This document shows, piece by piece, positions 7,179-16,909 of a DNA stretch of 64,000 bases. The stretch is from positions 42,761 to 106,760 of the forward strand of contig JADMKK010000025.1 in NCBI GenBank assembly GCA_015478895.1, written 5' to 3'. Origin of the DNA: Comamonas sp. (GTDB taxonomy: Bacteria > Pseudomonadota > Gammaproteobacteria > Burkholderiales > Burkholderiaceae_C). A program made the translations under genes and the position numbers. Below the pieces are notes generated by a model, which was given only the letters and a program-made list of their open reading frames with translations, searched no databases and had not been told where the DNA came from. Each line of letters opens with the position of its first letter. The stretch's first letter is position 1.

Positions 7179-10100
7179 ATGCAAGAACGCAAAGAACCTT
7201 CGCTCGACACAGGCACGACTGCCCCCGCTCCACCGCCCGTACCTGAGCGCACTCCGCGCCAACGCAGACGCTGGTTACGCCGGCTCATGATGGGCATCGC
7301 CGTCTGTTTGATCGCCCTGTGCATGCTGCTGGGACTGGCATGGTGGTGGGCTGGACAGGCTGACTCACTTTCTAGAACCCTGGCGCGCGTTGCCAGCTGG
7401 ATGCCTGCAGACCAAAAGCTGGAAGCGGATGGCATTGAAGGCAGTCTGCGGGCGGGTGGCCGCGTGGAATGGCTGCGCTGGACAAGCCCAGCCATGCAAA
7501 TCGAAATCAAGGGTGCCGATATTGCCTGGCGCTTGCAGCCATTGCTGTCGCGGGAGCTGCGTTTTGGCCGCATCAACATGGATGAGCTGCGCATTCGCAG
7601 CACGCCCCAAGCCAAAGACGACACGCCCACGCAGCCCCTGCAGTCTTTGCATTTGCCCATGAGCCTGGATGTGCCTGTGCGTATCGAGCGCGTGATCTGG
7701 GAGGGCCCGCCAGAGACGCTGGTGACCGAGCTGTACGGCCATTACCGCTACAACGGCAATGAGCACGCACTGGAAGTCAGCAGCCTGCGTTATGCAGAAG
7801 GCCTGTACGAGGCGAATGTGAACTTGCAGGCAACGGCACCCATGAAGCTCAAGGCGGAACTCAAAGGTGCGGTCAAAACACCTTTACCCAATCAACCCGG
7901 GCAGTTTCTGCAGGTACTGGCAGATGCCCAGATAGAAGGCACATTGGCCACCGAGGCCGCCCAACTTGATATCAAGGCCACCGCCCGTACTGCGCCCGAA
8001 GAAGGTACTGATACAGCTCCCGACCATGCATTGTCGGCAGACATTGAGGCCACCGTACGCCCCTGGCTGGCCCAGCCTCTGGAGCAAGCGTCTGCACAGC
8101 TGCGCCATGTGGATATGGCGTTGTTCATGCCAGGTGGGCCGCGCACCGACTTGAACGGCAGCCTCCAGGCGGGGCCGCAGGGCACAGGCTGGAAGCTTGA
8201 CACCCAACTCGCTAACACCTTGCCCGGCCCTTGGGACCAGTTGCGCCTTCCCGTGCGCACATTGACTGCAAATGTCACTTTTGACGGTGAGCAAACGTGG
8301 CAGCTCTCGCAGGCCCGCATCGATTTGGGGCCCTCTGGCCCGGCCCACATTCAGGCGCAAGCTAGCTTTGACGCTGCTGCCAAAACCTTGCAAGGCCAAG
8401 CCCAGCTGCTGGCAGTCAACCCTGCCCAGTTGTACAGCACGCTGGATGCAGCACCACTAAACGGCACTCTGGCTGCGCAGACGGATGTCGAACAAAGCGT
8501 TCAGTTTGAGCTGGATGTGCAGGCAGCTCCTGCCACCTCAGCACAGGCTTTGCGCATTGAATTAGCGCGCGCCGAAGGGACTTGGAAAGCACCCTTGCTG
8601 CACGTGCGCAATCTGCACGTCAATGCCTTGCAAGCACAGCTCAAGAGCCCAGAACTGACGGTAGATACCCAGCTTTTACGCGTCCAAGGCAAGCTGCAAG
8701 CCCAAGTGCCAGGTACCGAACTGCAAGCCGATCTCAACGCATCGCCTGACGATGGCCAAGGCCGCGTAAATATGCAATTGCGCTCTGCCGAACAATTGAG
8801 CCAGTGGCTGAACCGCTTGCCCCTGCTGAAAAATCCTTTGGGGGATGCCCGCCTTCAAGGCAGTGCGCAAGCACAGATGGACTGGCGCGGCGGCTGGGGC
8901 AAGCTTCAGCAACGCCTGCAAAACCCCAGCGCTCCAAGGCAAGCTAGCGGACTTCAGCTCAAAGGACAGATCACAGCGCCACAACTGAGCTACATCACAC
9001 CGTTCAGTGACACCAGCGAAGTCAAAGACCTCAACATCCAGTTCAATGGGAGCCCTGAAAGCCTGCAGGCCAGTTTGACAACCCAAGCCCAACTGGGCGT
9101 GCAAACGCTCTCGGTGGACACTCGCATGCAAGGCGGGTTGCTGGCAGCGCAAAATGCAGCCGCTACCGATTGGCAGGCGCGCATTGAAAGCCTTCGCGCC
9201 ACTTGGAGCGCCCAAGGCAACAGTGCCACAGCTTGGCAAGTGCAACTGACCGAAGCCCTGACAGCCAGCCAGCGCACCACAGGCAATCCTGTGCGCAGCA
9301 CCAGCGTGCAATTGACTGAAGGCAGCCTCAGCATTACCCCACCGCGCAGCGCAGGCGAGCAAAAGGCCAGCATTAGCTGGACACCCACCCTGCTGCGCCA
9401 GACTGGCAATGGCCAATGGCAAGTACAAAGCAAAGGCACTCTACAAGGCGTGCCGTTGATATGGGTAGATGCTTTCAGCCCCGATCCCAGCAAAACTTTG
9501 CTCAACCAGGCAGGTGTTGGCGGCGACCTCGTGCTGCAAGGCCATTGGGACGTCGACAACACAGGTCGCCAGCTGCGCGCTGATGTCGTGCTGGAGCGCG
9601 CCAGCGGCGATATCCGCTTGGCGGTAGAAGATGCGGATGCAGCACCGGTCACCATCGTTCGCAGCAGTGGCAGCAGCCAAGCTGCTGCGGATACGCTGCG
9701 TCCCAGTAATGCCTCCGTGGTTCAACTGGGAAGACGGGGCATGCGAGCAAGATTGCAGGACTTGCGCGTACAAATGGGCGCGCAAGGCAATGAACTACGC
9801 TTGCAATTGCTCTGGAATTCAGAGCGCGCAGGCCAGATCAATGCTGACTTGCGCAGTCAAATGCGCCAAAACGCACAAGGCTTTGACTGGCCTGAGAACG
9901 CCCCCCTGTCGGGCACGCTCAAAGCGGCCATGCCCAACATCGGCGTATGGGCCCTGTTTGCCCCACCGGGCTGGCGCGTGGGCGGCACACTCAATGCCGA
10001 TGTCGCCATATCCGGCACCCGCAGTGCACCCCTGTGGAACGGACAGCTCAGCGCTGATCAACTCAGCGTGCTGTCGCTGCTCGATGGCGTCGATATGAAA

Positions 10101-11285
10101 GATGGACGCCTGCGCGCCCAACTCAAAGGCACGCGGCTGGACATTACCGAGCTGTTTTTGCGCGGTGGCGAAGGAAGCAGCGCCCGCATCCTGGGGCAAA
10201 GCGGAAATCTGACAGCAGCCCCCCGCGATGGTGGCACGCTCACAGGGACAGGATACGTGGAGTACAGCAACAATGCTGCCGACGGCAGCTCGGGCATTCG
10301 CATGGACATCCGTGCGCAGGCTCAAGCGCTGCAAGTGCTGGTTCGTGCGGATCGGCAACTGAGCGTCAGCGGCGGCCTCCAGGCGGGCATGAACGATGGG
10401 CAGGTGACGCTGCGCGGTGATCTCAAAGTGGATCGAGCAGCCATCTTGCTGGCCGACGAATCTGCCCCAAAGCTGGACTCTGATGTGCATGTACACACCG
10501 CAGCATCGCGCAAAGCCGCCGCGCAAGCAGCAGCCCAAAAAGCGCAACAGGCCCAAGCACCAGCACAGCCGGCGGGCTCTGTCGAGGCAGTCAAACCGCC
10601 CGATCTGCAAGTGGCCCTGGACTTGGGCAACGATTTTGCCCTGCAAGGCTACGGCATCACCACGCGGCTGGAAGGCCAGCTCCTGATCACCAATGGCCCA
10701 CGCATCACCGGAGAGATTCACACGGTCAACGGTCGCTATCGCGCATGGGGTCAGTCGCTGGATGTTGAGTCAGGTACCGTTCGTTTTAGCGGTCCTTATG
10801 CCAATCCAGCCATCGACATCACGGCGATTCGCCCCAACATCGCCGTGCGCGCGGGCGTCAAAGTAACAGGTAGCGCCAACAATCCACGCGTGGCCTTGTT
10901 CTCGGAGCCGGACATGTCCGATGCCGAAAAACTGTCTTGGGTGGTCATGGGCCGCGACACTTCAGCAGGAGGGGCTGAAACCGCCTTGCTGCAACAAGCA
11001 GCCCTGGCCCTGCTCAGCGGCGGCGGCACTGGAGAGAACTTTGCAGGCCGCTTTGGTCTGGATGAAGTGGGCCTCAAAGGACCGAGTGAAGATGGCGAAT
11101 CAGGCGCTGCAATTACCGTGGGCAAACGCTTGTCCAAAGACTTCTATGTCTCGTACGAGCAAAGTTTGACAGGCGCGATGGGCACCCTCTACATCTTCTA
11201 CGACCTGTCGCGTCGTTTGACTTTGCGCGGTCAGACGGGAGAGCAAACCGCTGTGGACTTGATCTACACCAAGACCAAGGACTGA
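7179..11285 (+). CDS. tamB: TamB, inner-membrane anchored translocation/assembly module
   Basis: A 1368-residue protein, in the range of the TamB (DUF490) family. It has a basic cytoplasmic N-terminus (RRRWLRRLMMG), one signal-anchor helix at about 36-56, then a long beta-rich repetitive periplasmic region with many amphipathic strands. The C-terminal TamB domain ends ...GKRLSKDFYVSYEQSLTG...TKTKD. A low-complexity Ala/Gln insert (KAAAQAAAQKAQQAQAPAQ) lies near residue 1110. It bridges the inner membrane to TamA and is implicated in autotransporter export and anterograde phospholipid movement. It starts 4 bp after tamA. Confidence 0.94.
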   Translation: MQERKEPSLDTGTTAPAPPPVPERTPRQRRRWLRRLMMGIAVCLIALCMLLGLAWWWAGQADSLSRTLARVASWMPADQKLEADGIEGSLRAGGRVEWLRWTSPAMQIEIKGADIAWRLQPLLSRELRFGRINMDELRIRSTPQAKDDTPTQPLQSLHLPMSLDVPVRIERVIWEGPPETLVTELYGHYRYNGNEHALEVSSLRYAEGLYEANVNLQATAPMKLKAELKGAVKTPLPNQPGQFLQVLADAQIEGTLATEAAQLDIKATARTAPEEGTDTAPDHALSADIEATVRPWLAQPLEQASAQLRHVDMALFMPGGPRTDLNGSLQAGPQGTGWKLDTQLANTLPGPWDQLRLPVRTLTANVTFDGEQTWQLSQARIDLGPSGPAHIQAQASFDAAAKTLQGQAQLLAVNPAQLYSTLDAAPLNGTLAAQTDVEQSVQFELDVQAAPATSAQALRIELARAEGTWKAPLLHVRNLHVNALQAQLKSPELTVDTQLLRVQGKLQAQVPGTELQADLNASPDDGQGRVNMQLRSAEQLSQWLNRLPLLKNPLGDARLQGSAQAQMDWRGGWGKLQQRLQNPSAPRQASGLQLKGQITAPQLSYITPFSDTSEVKDLNIQFNGSPESLQASLTTQAQLGVQTLSVDTRMQGGLLAAQNAAATDWQARIESLRATWSAQGNSATAWQVQLTEALTASQRTTGNPVRSTSVQLTEGSLSITPPRSAGEQKASISWTPTLLRQTGNGQWQVQSKGTLQGVPLIWVDAFSPDPSKTLLNQAGVGGDLVLQGHWDVDNTGRQLRADVVLERASGDIRLAVEDADAAPVTIVRSSGSSQAAADTLRPSNASVVQLGRRGMRARLQDLRVQMGAQGNELRLQLLWNSERAGQINADLRSQMRQNAQGFDWPENAPLSGTLKAAMPNIGVWALFAPPGWRVGGTLNADVAISGTRSAPLWNGQLSADQLSVLSLLDGVDMKDGRLRAQLKGTRLDITELFLRGGEGSSARILGQSGNLTAAPRDGGTLTGTGYVEYSNNAADGSSGIRMDIRAQAQALQVLVRADRQLSVSGGLQAGMNDGQVTLRGDLKVDRAAILLADESAPKLDSDVHVHTAASRKAAAQAAAQKAQQAQAPAQPAGSVEAVKPPDLQVALDLGNDFALQGYGITTRLEGQLLITNGPRITGEIHTVNGRYRAWGQSLDVESGTVRFSGPYANPAIDITAIRPNIAVRAGVKVTGSANNPRVALFSEPDMSDAEKLSWVVMGRDTSAGGAETALLQQAALALLSGGGTGENFAGRFGLDEVGLKGPSEDGESGAAITVGKRLSKDFYVSYEQSLTGAMGTLYIFYDLSRRLTLRGQTGEQTAVDLIYTKTKD

Positions 11286-11317
11286 CCGATACCGCCATCG
11301 CTGGTGAATGCATGCAT

Positions 11318-11350
11318 GCCTGCGCTGCCATGAATTTGGCTGGCGCAGGC
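11318..11350 (+). other. Inverted repeat downstream of tamB
   Basis: GCCTGCGC pairs perfectly with GCGCAGGC across a 17-base loop, 33 bp past the tamB stop. No T run follows, so it may be a factor-dependent 3' end or processing site rather than an intrinsic terminator. Confidence 0.4.
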
Positions 11351-11361
11351 TCTGCACGACT

Positions 11362-11367
11362 TACAAT
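11362..11367 (+). promoter_or_regulatory. Likely -10 element of the tRNA-Arg promoter
   Basis: TACAAT lies 11 bp before the mature tRNA 5' end, matching a sigma-70 -10 box. The best -35 candidate (TTGGCT at 11336) gives a long 20-bp spacer, so only the -10 is called. Confidence 0.4.
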
Positions 11368-11378
11368 AACGCCCGCGT

Positions 11379-11453
11379 CCCTTTGTAGTTCAATGGATAG
11401 AACGGGCCCCTCCTAAGGGTCAAATACAGGTTCGATTCCTGTCGGAGGGGCCA
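11379..11453 (+). tRNA. tRNA-Arg (anticodon CCT)
   Basis: Complete cloverleaf read by eye: acceptor stem CCCTTTG with CGGAGGG, D arm GTTC-AATGGATA-GAAC, anticodon stem GGCCC with GGGTC around loop CTCCTAA (anticodon CCT, reads AGG), and T arm ACAGG-TTCGATT-CCTGT. The discriminator is G and CCA is encoded. It stands alone between tamB and katE, with an intrinsic terminator 32 bp downstream. tRNA-Arg(CCT) genes are common integrase targets, but I see no integrase or duplicated 3' end in this window. Confidence 0.96.
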
Positions 11454-11485
11454 TTTGACAATTTCAGATTGCCCCCGATCACCTC

Positions 11486-11521
11486 AAAACCCGCATGTTT
11501 ACAAGAGCATGCGGGTTTTTT
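11486..11521 (+). terminator. Rho-independent terminator after tRNA-Arg
   Basis: A 12-bp perfect stem, AAAACCCGCATG with CATGCGGGTTTT, encloses a short loop and ends in a T run. Confidence 0.9.
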
Positions 11522-11641
11522 ATGAGCGGCTTACAAACAAGTAAGTGCGGCAATCTCGGTCAAGTGGGGTCAGTGGAGACCTACCTGGAATTTGGAGAGC
11601 AGGACACATAGTTCAGATGCACACAACATTCTGGAGGTTCC

Positions 11642-13732
11642 ATGGCAAAGCCCAAATTGACGAAGGCAGCGCAACCGAAAAACGCAGTAACGACGGGCCA
11701 AGCGGGAGAGTTGCAGCAGCAAGCGGATGACATGCATCCCGTATTGACCACTCAGCAAGGCATTCCGGTTGCTGACAATCAAAATACGTTAAAGGCCTTT
11801 GAACATGGCCCGGCGTTGCTCGAAGACTTCATTCTTCGCGAAAAAATCACGCACTTTGACCATGAGCGCATCCCGGAGCGCATCGTGCATGCCCGGGGTT
11901 CTGCGGCACATGGCTACTTTGAGCTGTCACAGTCACTGAGCCAATACACCGTCGCCAAAGTGCTGAGTGAAACCGGCAAGCGCATTCCGGTTTTTGCGCG
12001 TTTTTCTACCGTTGCAGGCGGAGCAGGTTCGGTCGACACGCCGCGCGACGTGCGCGGCTTTGCCGTCAAGTTTTATACCGAGGAAGGCAACTGGGACTTG
12101 GTAGGCAACAACATCCCGGTGTTCTTCATTCAGGATGCGATGAAGTTTCCCGATGTGGTGCATTCAGTAAAGATGGAGCCAGACCGCGCTTTTCCGCAGG
12201 CGGCATCCGCACACGACACGTTCTGGGATTTCATCTCGCTGACCCCCGAGTCCCTGCACATGATCATGTGGACCATGAGCGACCGCACGCTGCCACGCAG
12301 CTATCGCACCATGGAAGGTTTTGGTGTCCATAGCTTTCGCCTCGTCAATGCACAGGGCGACAGCACGTTTGTGAAATTCCATTGGCGCCCTGCACTGGGT
12401 ATTCAGTCGACCGTCTGGGATGAAGCGCTCAAGCTGCAGGCCGCCGACAACGACTATCACCGCCGTGACCTGTTCGAAACCCTGCAGGCGGGCCAGGCCC
12501 CGGCATGGGATCTGTGCGTGCAACTCTTTACGGAAGAAGAAGCCGCGCAACTGCCTTACGACCACCTCGACCCCACAAAGATCATTCCCGAAGAAGTTAT
12601 TCCGCTGCAAAAGATTGGCCGCATGGTGCTGGATCGCTGGCCGGATAATTTTTTTCAAGACACTGAGCAGGTCGCCTTCTGCCCTGCCAATGTGCCCCCC
12701 GGCATCGATTTCACGAACGACCCGCTGTTGCAAGGCCGCCTGTTCTCGTACCTGGATACCCAGTTGCTGCGCCTGGGCGGGCCCAACTTCACGCAGATTC
12801 CCATCAACGCGCCCAAGTGCCCCTTTGCCAATAACCAGCGTGATGGTTTCATGCAGATGAACAATCCCAAGGGTCGGGTGAATTACGAACCCTCCAGCCT
12901 GGAAACCGGCACGCCGCGCGCTTCGCAGGAGCGCGGTTTCCAATCTTTTACGGAACCTGCAGGGCAAGGTGGTAAAGGCCGGCCACGCCCCGAGAGCTTT
13001 GCTGACCATTACAGCCAAGCGCGCATGTTCTACCGCAGCCAGACACCCATCGAGCAGGCACACATGGCCAGCGCTCTGGTTTTTGAGCTGTCCAAGGTGG
13101 AAACACCGCACGTACGCAGTGCCATGGTGAGTCACTTGCTGGTGATTGATGAGGATTTGGGCAAGCGTGTCGCAAAGGGGCTGGCCTTGTCGCCATTACC
13201 TGCACCGGCACAACCGGCTGTACCCGTACAGGATCTGGAACTGAGCCCAGCCACCCGGATCATTGACCGCATGAAGCAGACCTTGGAGGGTCGCTGCGTG
13301 GCCATTCTGGTGGACGATGGCAGCAACGCGCAGTCCGTCGCCGCGCTGCGCAAGGCGCTGGAAGCCGAAAAGGCCATGGTCAAAATCATCGCACCCAAGA
13401 TTGGTGGCGCTACGCTGAGCGATGGCAAGCATGTGCCAGCCGATGGCCGCCTGGAAGGCTCACCCTCTGCGCTGTTTGATGCTGTGGCCTCGGTGCTGCC
13501 GTTGGAAGCTGGTGAGCGCCTGGCCAAGGAAGCGGTAGCACAGGACTGGTTCCGCGATGCTTTCGGGCATCTGAAGGCCATTGCCGCCTGCAAGGGCACG
13601 CACAAGATTCTGAAGGCTGGCGGTGTCAAGCCTGATGGCGGAGTGTTCGATCCGGAAGACGTCAAAGGCTTTGTGGCAGGTGCCAAGCAGCGTTTCTGGG
13701 ATCGCGAACCCACGCTGCGCAATCTCGCCTAA
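11642..13732 (+). CDS. katE: Large-subunit (clade 2) monofunctional catalase HPII
   Basis: A 696-residue heme catalase that dismutates hydrogen peroxide. Catalytic His83 is in RIVHARG, the Asn region is GNNIPVFF (156-163), and the proximal heme Tyr370 is in RLFSYLDTQ. Beyond the catalase core, residues about 540-690 form the class-I-glutaminase-like (DJ-1/PfpI fold) extra domain typical of large-subunit HPII enzymes. The start follows GGAGGTTCC. The next gene, a general-stress-type SDR, supports a stationary-phase/stress role. A terminator follows. Confidence 0.96.
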   Translation: MAKPKLTKAAQPKNAVTTGQAGELQQQADDMHPVLTTQQGIPVADNQNTLKAFEHGPALLEDFILREKITHFDHERIPERIVHARGSAAHGYFELSQSLSQYTVAKVLSETGKRIPVFARFSTVAGGAGSVDTPRDVRGFAVKFYTEEGNWDLVGNNIPVFFIQDAMKFPDVVHSVKMEPDRAFPQAASAHDTFWDFISLTPESLHMIMWTMSDRTLPRSYRTMEGFGVHSFRLVNAQGDSTFVKFHWRPALGIQSTVWDEALKLQAADNDYHRRDLFETLQAGQAPAWDLCVQLFTEEEAAQLPYDHLDPTKIIPEEVIPLQKIGRMVLDRWPDNFFQDTEQVAFCPANVPPGIDFTNDPLLQGRLFSYLDTQLLRLGGPNFTQIPINAPKCPFANNQRDGFMQMNNPKGRVNYEPSSLETGTPRASQERGFQSFTEPAGQGGKGRPRPESFADHYSQARMFYRSQTPIEQAHMASALVFELSKVETPHVRSAMVSHLLVIDEDLGKRVAKGLALSPLPAPAQPAVPVQDLELSPATRIIDRMKQTLEGRCVAILVDDGSNAQSVAALRKALEAEKAMVKIIAPKIGGATLSDGKHVPADGRLEGSPSALFDAVASVLPLEAGERLAKEAVAQDWFRDAFGHLKAIAACKGTHKILKAGGVKPDGGVFDPEDVKGFVAGAKQRFWDREPTLRNLA

Positions 13733-13760
13733 ACCCAAGCACAGCAGCCAGTGCAGAACC

Positions 13761-13783
13761 AGCCCGCTTCGGCGGGCTTTTTG
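13761..13783 (+). terminator. Rho-independent terminator after katE
   Basis: AGCCCGC-TTCG-GCGGGCT stem with a UUCG tetraloop followed by TTTTT. Confidence 0.92.
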
Positions 13784-13898
13784 CATGGTGATACAGCCCA
13801 TCTCCTACTTGGGGGAAAGCGTTTTGTCCCCATCCCCATGCCGCAGTGTTGGCAACACTCAAAAGGGTTGTTTGTGAACAATGAAGGAGTACAGACCC

Positions 13899-14897
13899 AT
13901 GGTCACCAAGACTTCCGCTTCCGCGAAAGCCCAAGCCGAGCGCACGGCACGGCGCCAGCAACGCCTGCAAGACCAACAAGCAGCCAAGGATGCCAGTGCT
14001 TCCTCCAAGAAGCAGCGCACATCTACGGCGCCTGGGCCGGGCCGCAAGTTGCCTAGCACGCCAATGCCTGAGCAGACGCTGGAAAAACCCGGGCTTGAAT
14101 ACCGCATGGAGGTTCGACCTTACTTTCAAGCCCCCCACTACCAGGGCAGCGGCAAGCTGAAAGGCATGACGGCACTGATCACTGGCGGTGATTCCGGGAT
14201 TGGCCGTGCAGTGGCCGTCTTGTTTGCGCGCGAAGGCGCGAATGTGGCAATTTCCTATCTTAATGAAGAAAAAGATGCCAAAGAAACCTGCAAGCACCTG
14301 AGGGCCGAGGGCGCGAAATGCCTGGCCATAGCGGGTGATGTGCGTGATCCCAAGTTTTGCGAAATGCTGGTGGCGCAGACCGTCAAGAAGTTTGGGCGTC
14401 TGAACATCTTGGTCAATAACGCAGCATTTCAGGAACATGCCGAAACGCTGGAAAGCCTGAGCGACGCACGTCTTGACGAAACCTTCAAAACCAATATCTA
14501 CGGCTACTTTCACATGGCACGCGCTGCACTGCCGCATCTCCAGCGTGGCGATTGCATCATCAATACGGGCTCAGTCACAGGCCTGCGCGGTAGCACCTAT
14601 CTGATGGACTATGCGGCCACCAAAGGTGCTATTCATGCCTTCACAAAATCCCTGGCCTCCAACCTCATTGAGCGCGGCATACGCGTCAATGCAGTGGCGC
14701 CGGGGCCAGTCTGGACACCGTTAAACCCCGCCGATAAAACCGAAGACGACGTCGCCAACTTTGGCGCTGACACCGATATGGGACGCCCAGCCCAGCCAGA
14801 AGAAATCTCTCCGGCTTATGTATTTCTGGCTTCTCCGGTGTGCTCGAGCTATATCACGGGCGTGATCTTGCCGATTACAGGCAATGCTGGAGACTAG
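13899..14897 (+). CDS. SDR family oxidoreductase, general-stress type
   Basis: A 332-residue short-chain dehydrogenase. The Rossmann motif TGGDSGIG is at 95-102, NNAA at about 173-176, and the catalytic set is Ser225, Tyr238 and Lys242 (YAATK). The C-terminal MGRPAQPEEISPAYVFLAS segment resembles the Bacillus GSP39/YdaD-like general stress subgroup. About 50 N-terminal residues are basic and Ala/Gln-rich and probably disordered. The ATG at 13899 is chosen because AAGGAG lies at 13883-13888; an in-frame ATG at 13881 overlaps that site. Substrate unknown; NADP(H)-dependent reduction is expected. Confidence 0.9.
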   Translation: MVTKTSASAKAQAERTARRQQRLQDQQAAKDASASSKKQRTSTAPGPGRKLPSTPMPEQTLEKPGLEYRMEVRPYFQAPHYQGSGKLKGMTALITGGDSGIGRAVAVLFAREGANVAISYLNEEKDAKETCKHLRAEGAKCLAIAGDVRDPKFCEMLVAQTVKKFGRLNILVNNAAFQEHAETLESLSDARLDETFKTNIYGYFHMARAALPHLQRGDCIINTGSVTGLRGSTYLMDYAATKGAIHAFTKSLASNLIERGIRVNAVAPGPVWTPLNPADKTEDDVANFGADTDMGRPAQPEEISPAYVFLASPVCSSYITGVILPITGNAGD

Positions 14898-14916
14898 AAC
14901 CCGCAATTGCCCATGT

Positions 14917-15141
14917 TTATGGCACCAACTGCAAGACGGTGGGCCGCAGCGATAGTGCAGGCTCATCGACATCCGGCGGAAGCTCAATCGGCGGCCCCGC
15001 CGGGTCAGGATCGTAGATGGGCTGAGGCTGGTGCGGCTTGTGAGGAGGCACCTGCGGATGGCTAGGCTGGGTCGGATCACCCGGTATGGGGGATAGGGGT
15101 ACCGATGCTCGCCAGTCAGCATCAAGGGAAGTGAATTGCAT
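14917..15141 (-). CDS. Small proline-rich protein, hypothetical
   Basis: A 74-residue protein starting MQFTSLDADWRASVPL behind a strong ribosome binding site (AAAGGAG, about 6 bp upstream), which decides the start over longer frames. From about residue 20 it is Pro-rich (GDPTQPSHPQVPPHKPHQPQ, then DPDPAGPP), so it is likely an extended or disordered chain. It is convergent with the SDR gene, with 19 bp between stops. No family recognised; it is not an obvious membrane or secreted protein. Confidence 0.7.
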   Translation of the reverse strand: MQFTSLDADWRASVPLSPIPGDPTQPSHPQVPPHKPHQPQPIYDPDPAGPPIELPPDVDEPALSLRPTVLQLVP

Positions 15142-15270
15142 ACCTGCTCCTTTCTCTACGCATAGTGGACATGCCTGCAACACTTTGGCTGTCAGCATTC
15201 TTCCAAGTAGCAAGTGCTTACAAGGCTTCTGTGCTCATTGTGCAAGCCGTGATGCCGTGGTTGCCTGCCG

Positions 15271-16647
15271 CTATCTTTGCGGCTGCAACCAAGGTGTGCG
15301 CCATACCGACCAGGCGGTACACAGGCCATACAGCGCCATGGCCGCAGCAGACAAGATGAACAGCGCCTGCACACTGGCACTGCCGCCCAGCGCCAACCAC
15401 GCGCCACCGGCCATCACCATGAGCAAGCGCACGCTGCCTGCCAGCACAGGGCCACGCACATAGCCTGCGCCCAGCGAGGCAAAGTACAGCACCAGCCCCA
15501 TGCCAAACAAGCCAAACACGGGGCCCAAGGTGCGCAGATACAGATTGGCATAGGCCAGCACCTGCGCGTCTTGCGAGAAGATGGATGACCAGCCGTTGGG
15601 CCAGATCAGCGCCAGCACGCCCAGCACCGCCAAGATGCCAGCGGCCAGCCAGGCGCCCGTCCACGCCACGCTGCGTGCGCGCTGCACCTGGCCTGCCCCC
15701 ATGGCCATGCCCACCATGGGTACGGCAGCCACGCCCACGCCAAAGGCAATCGGAATCAGCAAAAACTCCAGCCGCTGGCCAATGCCATAACCGGCCAAGG
15801 CCTGTGGCCCCAGCCGCGCCACCATGCCGGTAAAGATCAAGGCGGCCAGCGAGGTTTGCACGGGCGAGATGCAGGCAAACGCACCCACGCACAAGATGTC
15901 TTGGAACATGGGCCACGACAGCTTGGCACCACGCCAGCGCAGCGCCACCTTGTCTTGCCCGCGCAACAAAAACCAGCTGAGCAAAGCCACCGCAATCACC
16001 ATGGCCACGATATTGCCCAGCGCCACCCCAGGCATGCCCCAGCGGGGCAGCGGCCCAATACCCAACCCCAAACCGCCACCGACGATGATCTGCACGATGG
16101 ATGCGCCAAAGATGACCGCCGACGGCCACTGCATATTGCCCGTGCCGCGCACCACCGAGGCCAGCGTATTGCACAGCCACACCAGTACCGCACCACTGAA
16201 CAGCACACTGCCAAAGCCGGTGGCGATTTGCAGCACCTCGCCCTGCCCGCCCAGCCAGCGGTAAAACACTGCGCCGCACAGCACAAACAACAGGGAATAC
16301 AGCAGGCCCACCACGCCCCCAATCACGATGGCATGCACAGCCAGTGCCGAGGCTTTGTCTTTATCGCCCGCGCCCAGGGCCCGGCTGATGGCCGATGACA
16401 CGCCGCTGCCCATAGCGCCGTTGCTCATCATCTGCGTGAGCATGGCAAACGGAAATACCAGCGCCATGGCCGCCAGCGCTGGTGTACCTAACCGCCCGAC
16501 GTAATAGGTTTCTGCCACGGCCACCAGTACCGCCATGCCCATGGCCACCATATTGGGCACAGACAAGCTCAGCAGCGTGGGCAAGATGGCATCGCGCAGC
16601 AAGGGGTGGGGATGGGAGGCGGGGGTGGCCCCCTGCACAAGGGCCAT
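15271..16647 (-). CDS. MATE family multidrug/toxin efflux transporter
   Basis: A 458-residue inner-membrane protein with twelve predicted helices in two related halves, as in MATE/DinF exporters that use Na+ or H+ gradients to expel cationic compounds. The first helix region reads LSVPNMVAMGMAVLVAVAETYYVGRLG, typical of the family. The ATG at 16647 has CAGGAG six bases upstream; an in-frame ATG at 16668 is possible. Substrates cannot be inferred. It is divergent from the patatin-like gene across about 260 bp. Confidence 0.92.
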   Translation of the reverse strand: MALVQGATPASHPHPLLRDAILPTLLSLSVPNMVAMGMAVLVAVAETYYVGRLGTPALAAMALVFPFAMLTQMMSNGAMGSGVSSAISRALGAGDKDKASALAVHAIVIGGVVGLLYSLLFVLCGAVFYRWLGGQGEVLQIATGFGSVLFSGAVLVWLCNTLASVVRGTGNMQWPSAVIFGASIVQIIVGGGLGLGIGPLPRWGMPGVALGNIVAMVIAVALLSWFLLRGQDKVALRWRGAKLSWPMFQDILCVGAFACISPVQTSLAALIFTGMVARLGPQALAGYGIGQRLEFLLIPIAFGVGVAAVPMVGMAMGAGQVQRARSVAWTGAWLAAGILAVLGVLALIWPNGWSSIFSQDAQVLAYANLYLRTLGPVFGLFGMGLVLYFASLGAGYVRGPVLAGSVRLLMVMAGGAWLALGGSASVQALFILSAAAMALYGLCTAWSVWRTPWLQPQR

Positions 16648-16909
16648 GCGGGTCTCCTGCACCCTCATGAACGGGGCGCTGACAATCAGTGTAGGTGCAC
16701 GTATTGATTGCCCCGTGTCCTGCACGGGACGCCAACACCCAGCCAGCCAACTGACAAAAAAGTAGCTGTCTGCCATTGCCAATCAAGGGCTGGAGGCCTA
16801 TTTGATGCATAGCATTTATTTGCCTGTACTGCGGTATTTTGGCATGTTGCAGGCAGCGTTTTTGCCTGCTCGGGCGGTGGAGATAGCGGCTTTTTGGCAA
16901 GATGGCGGC

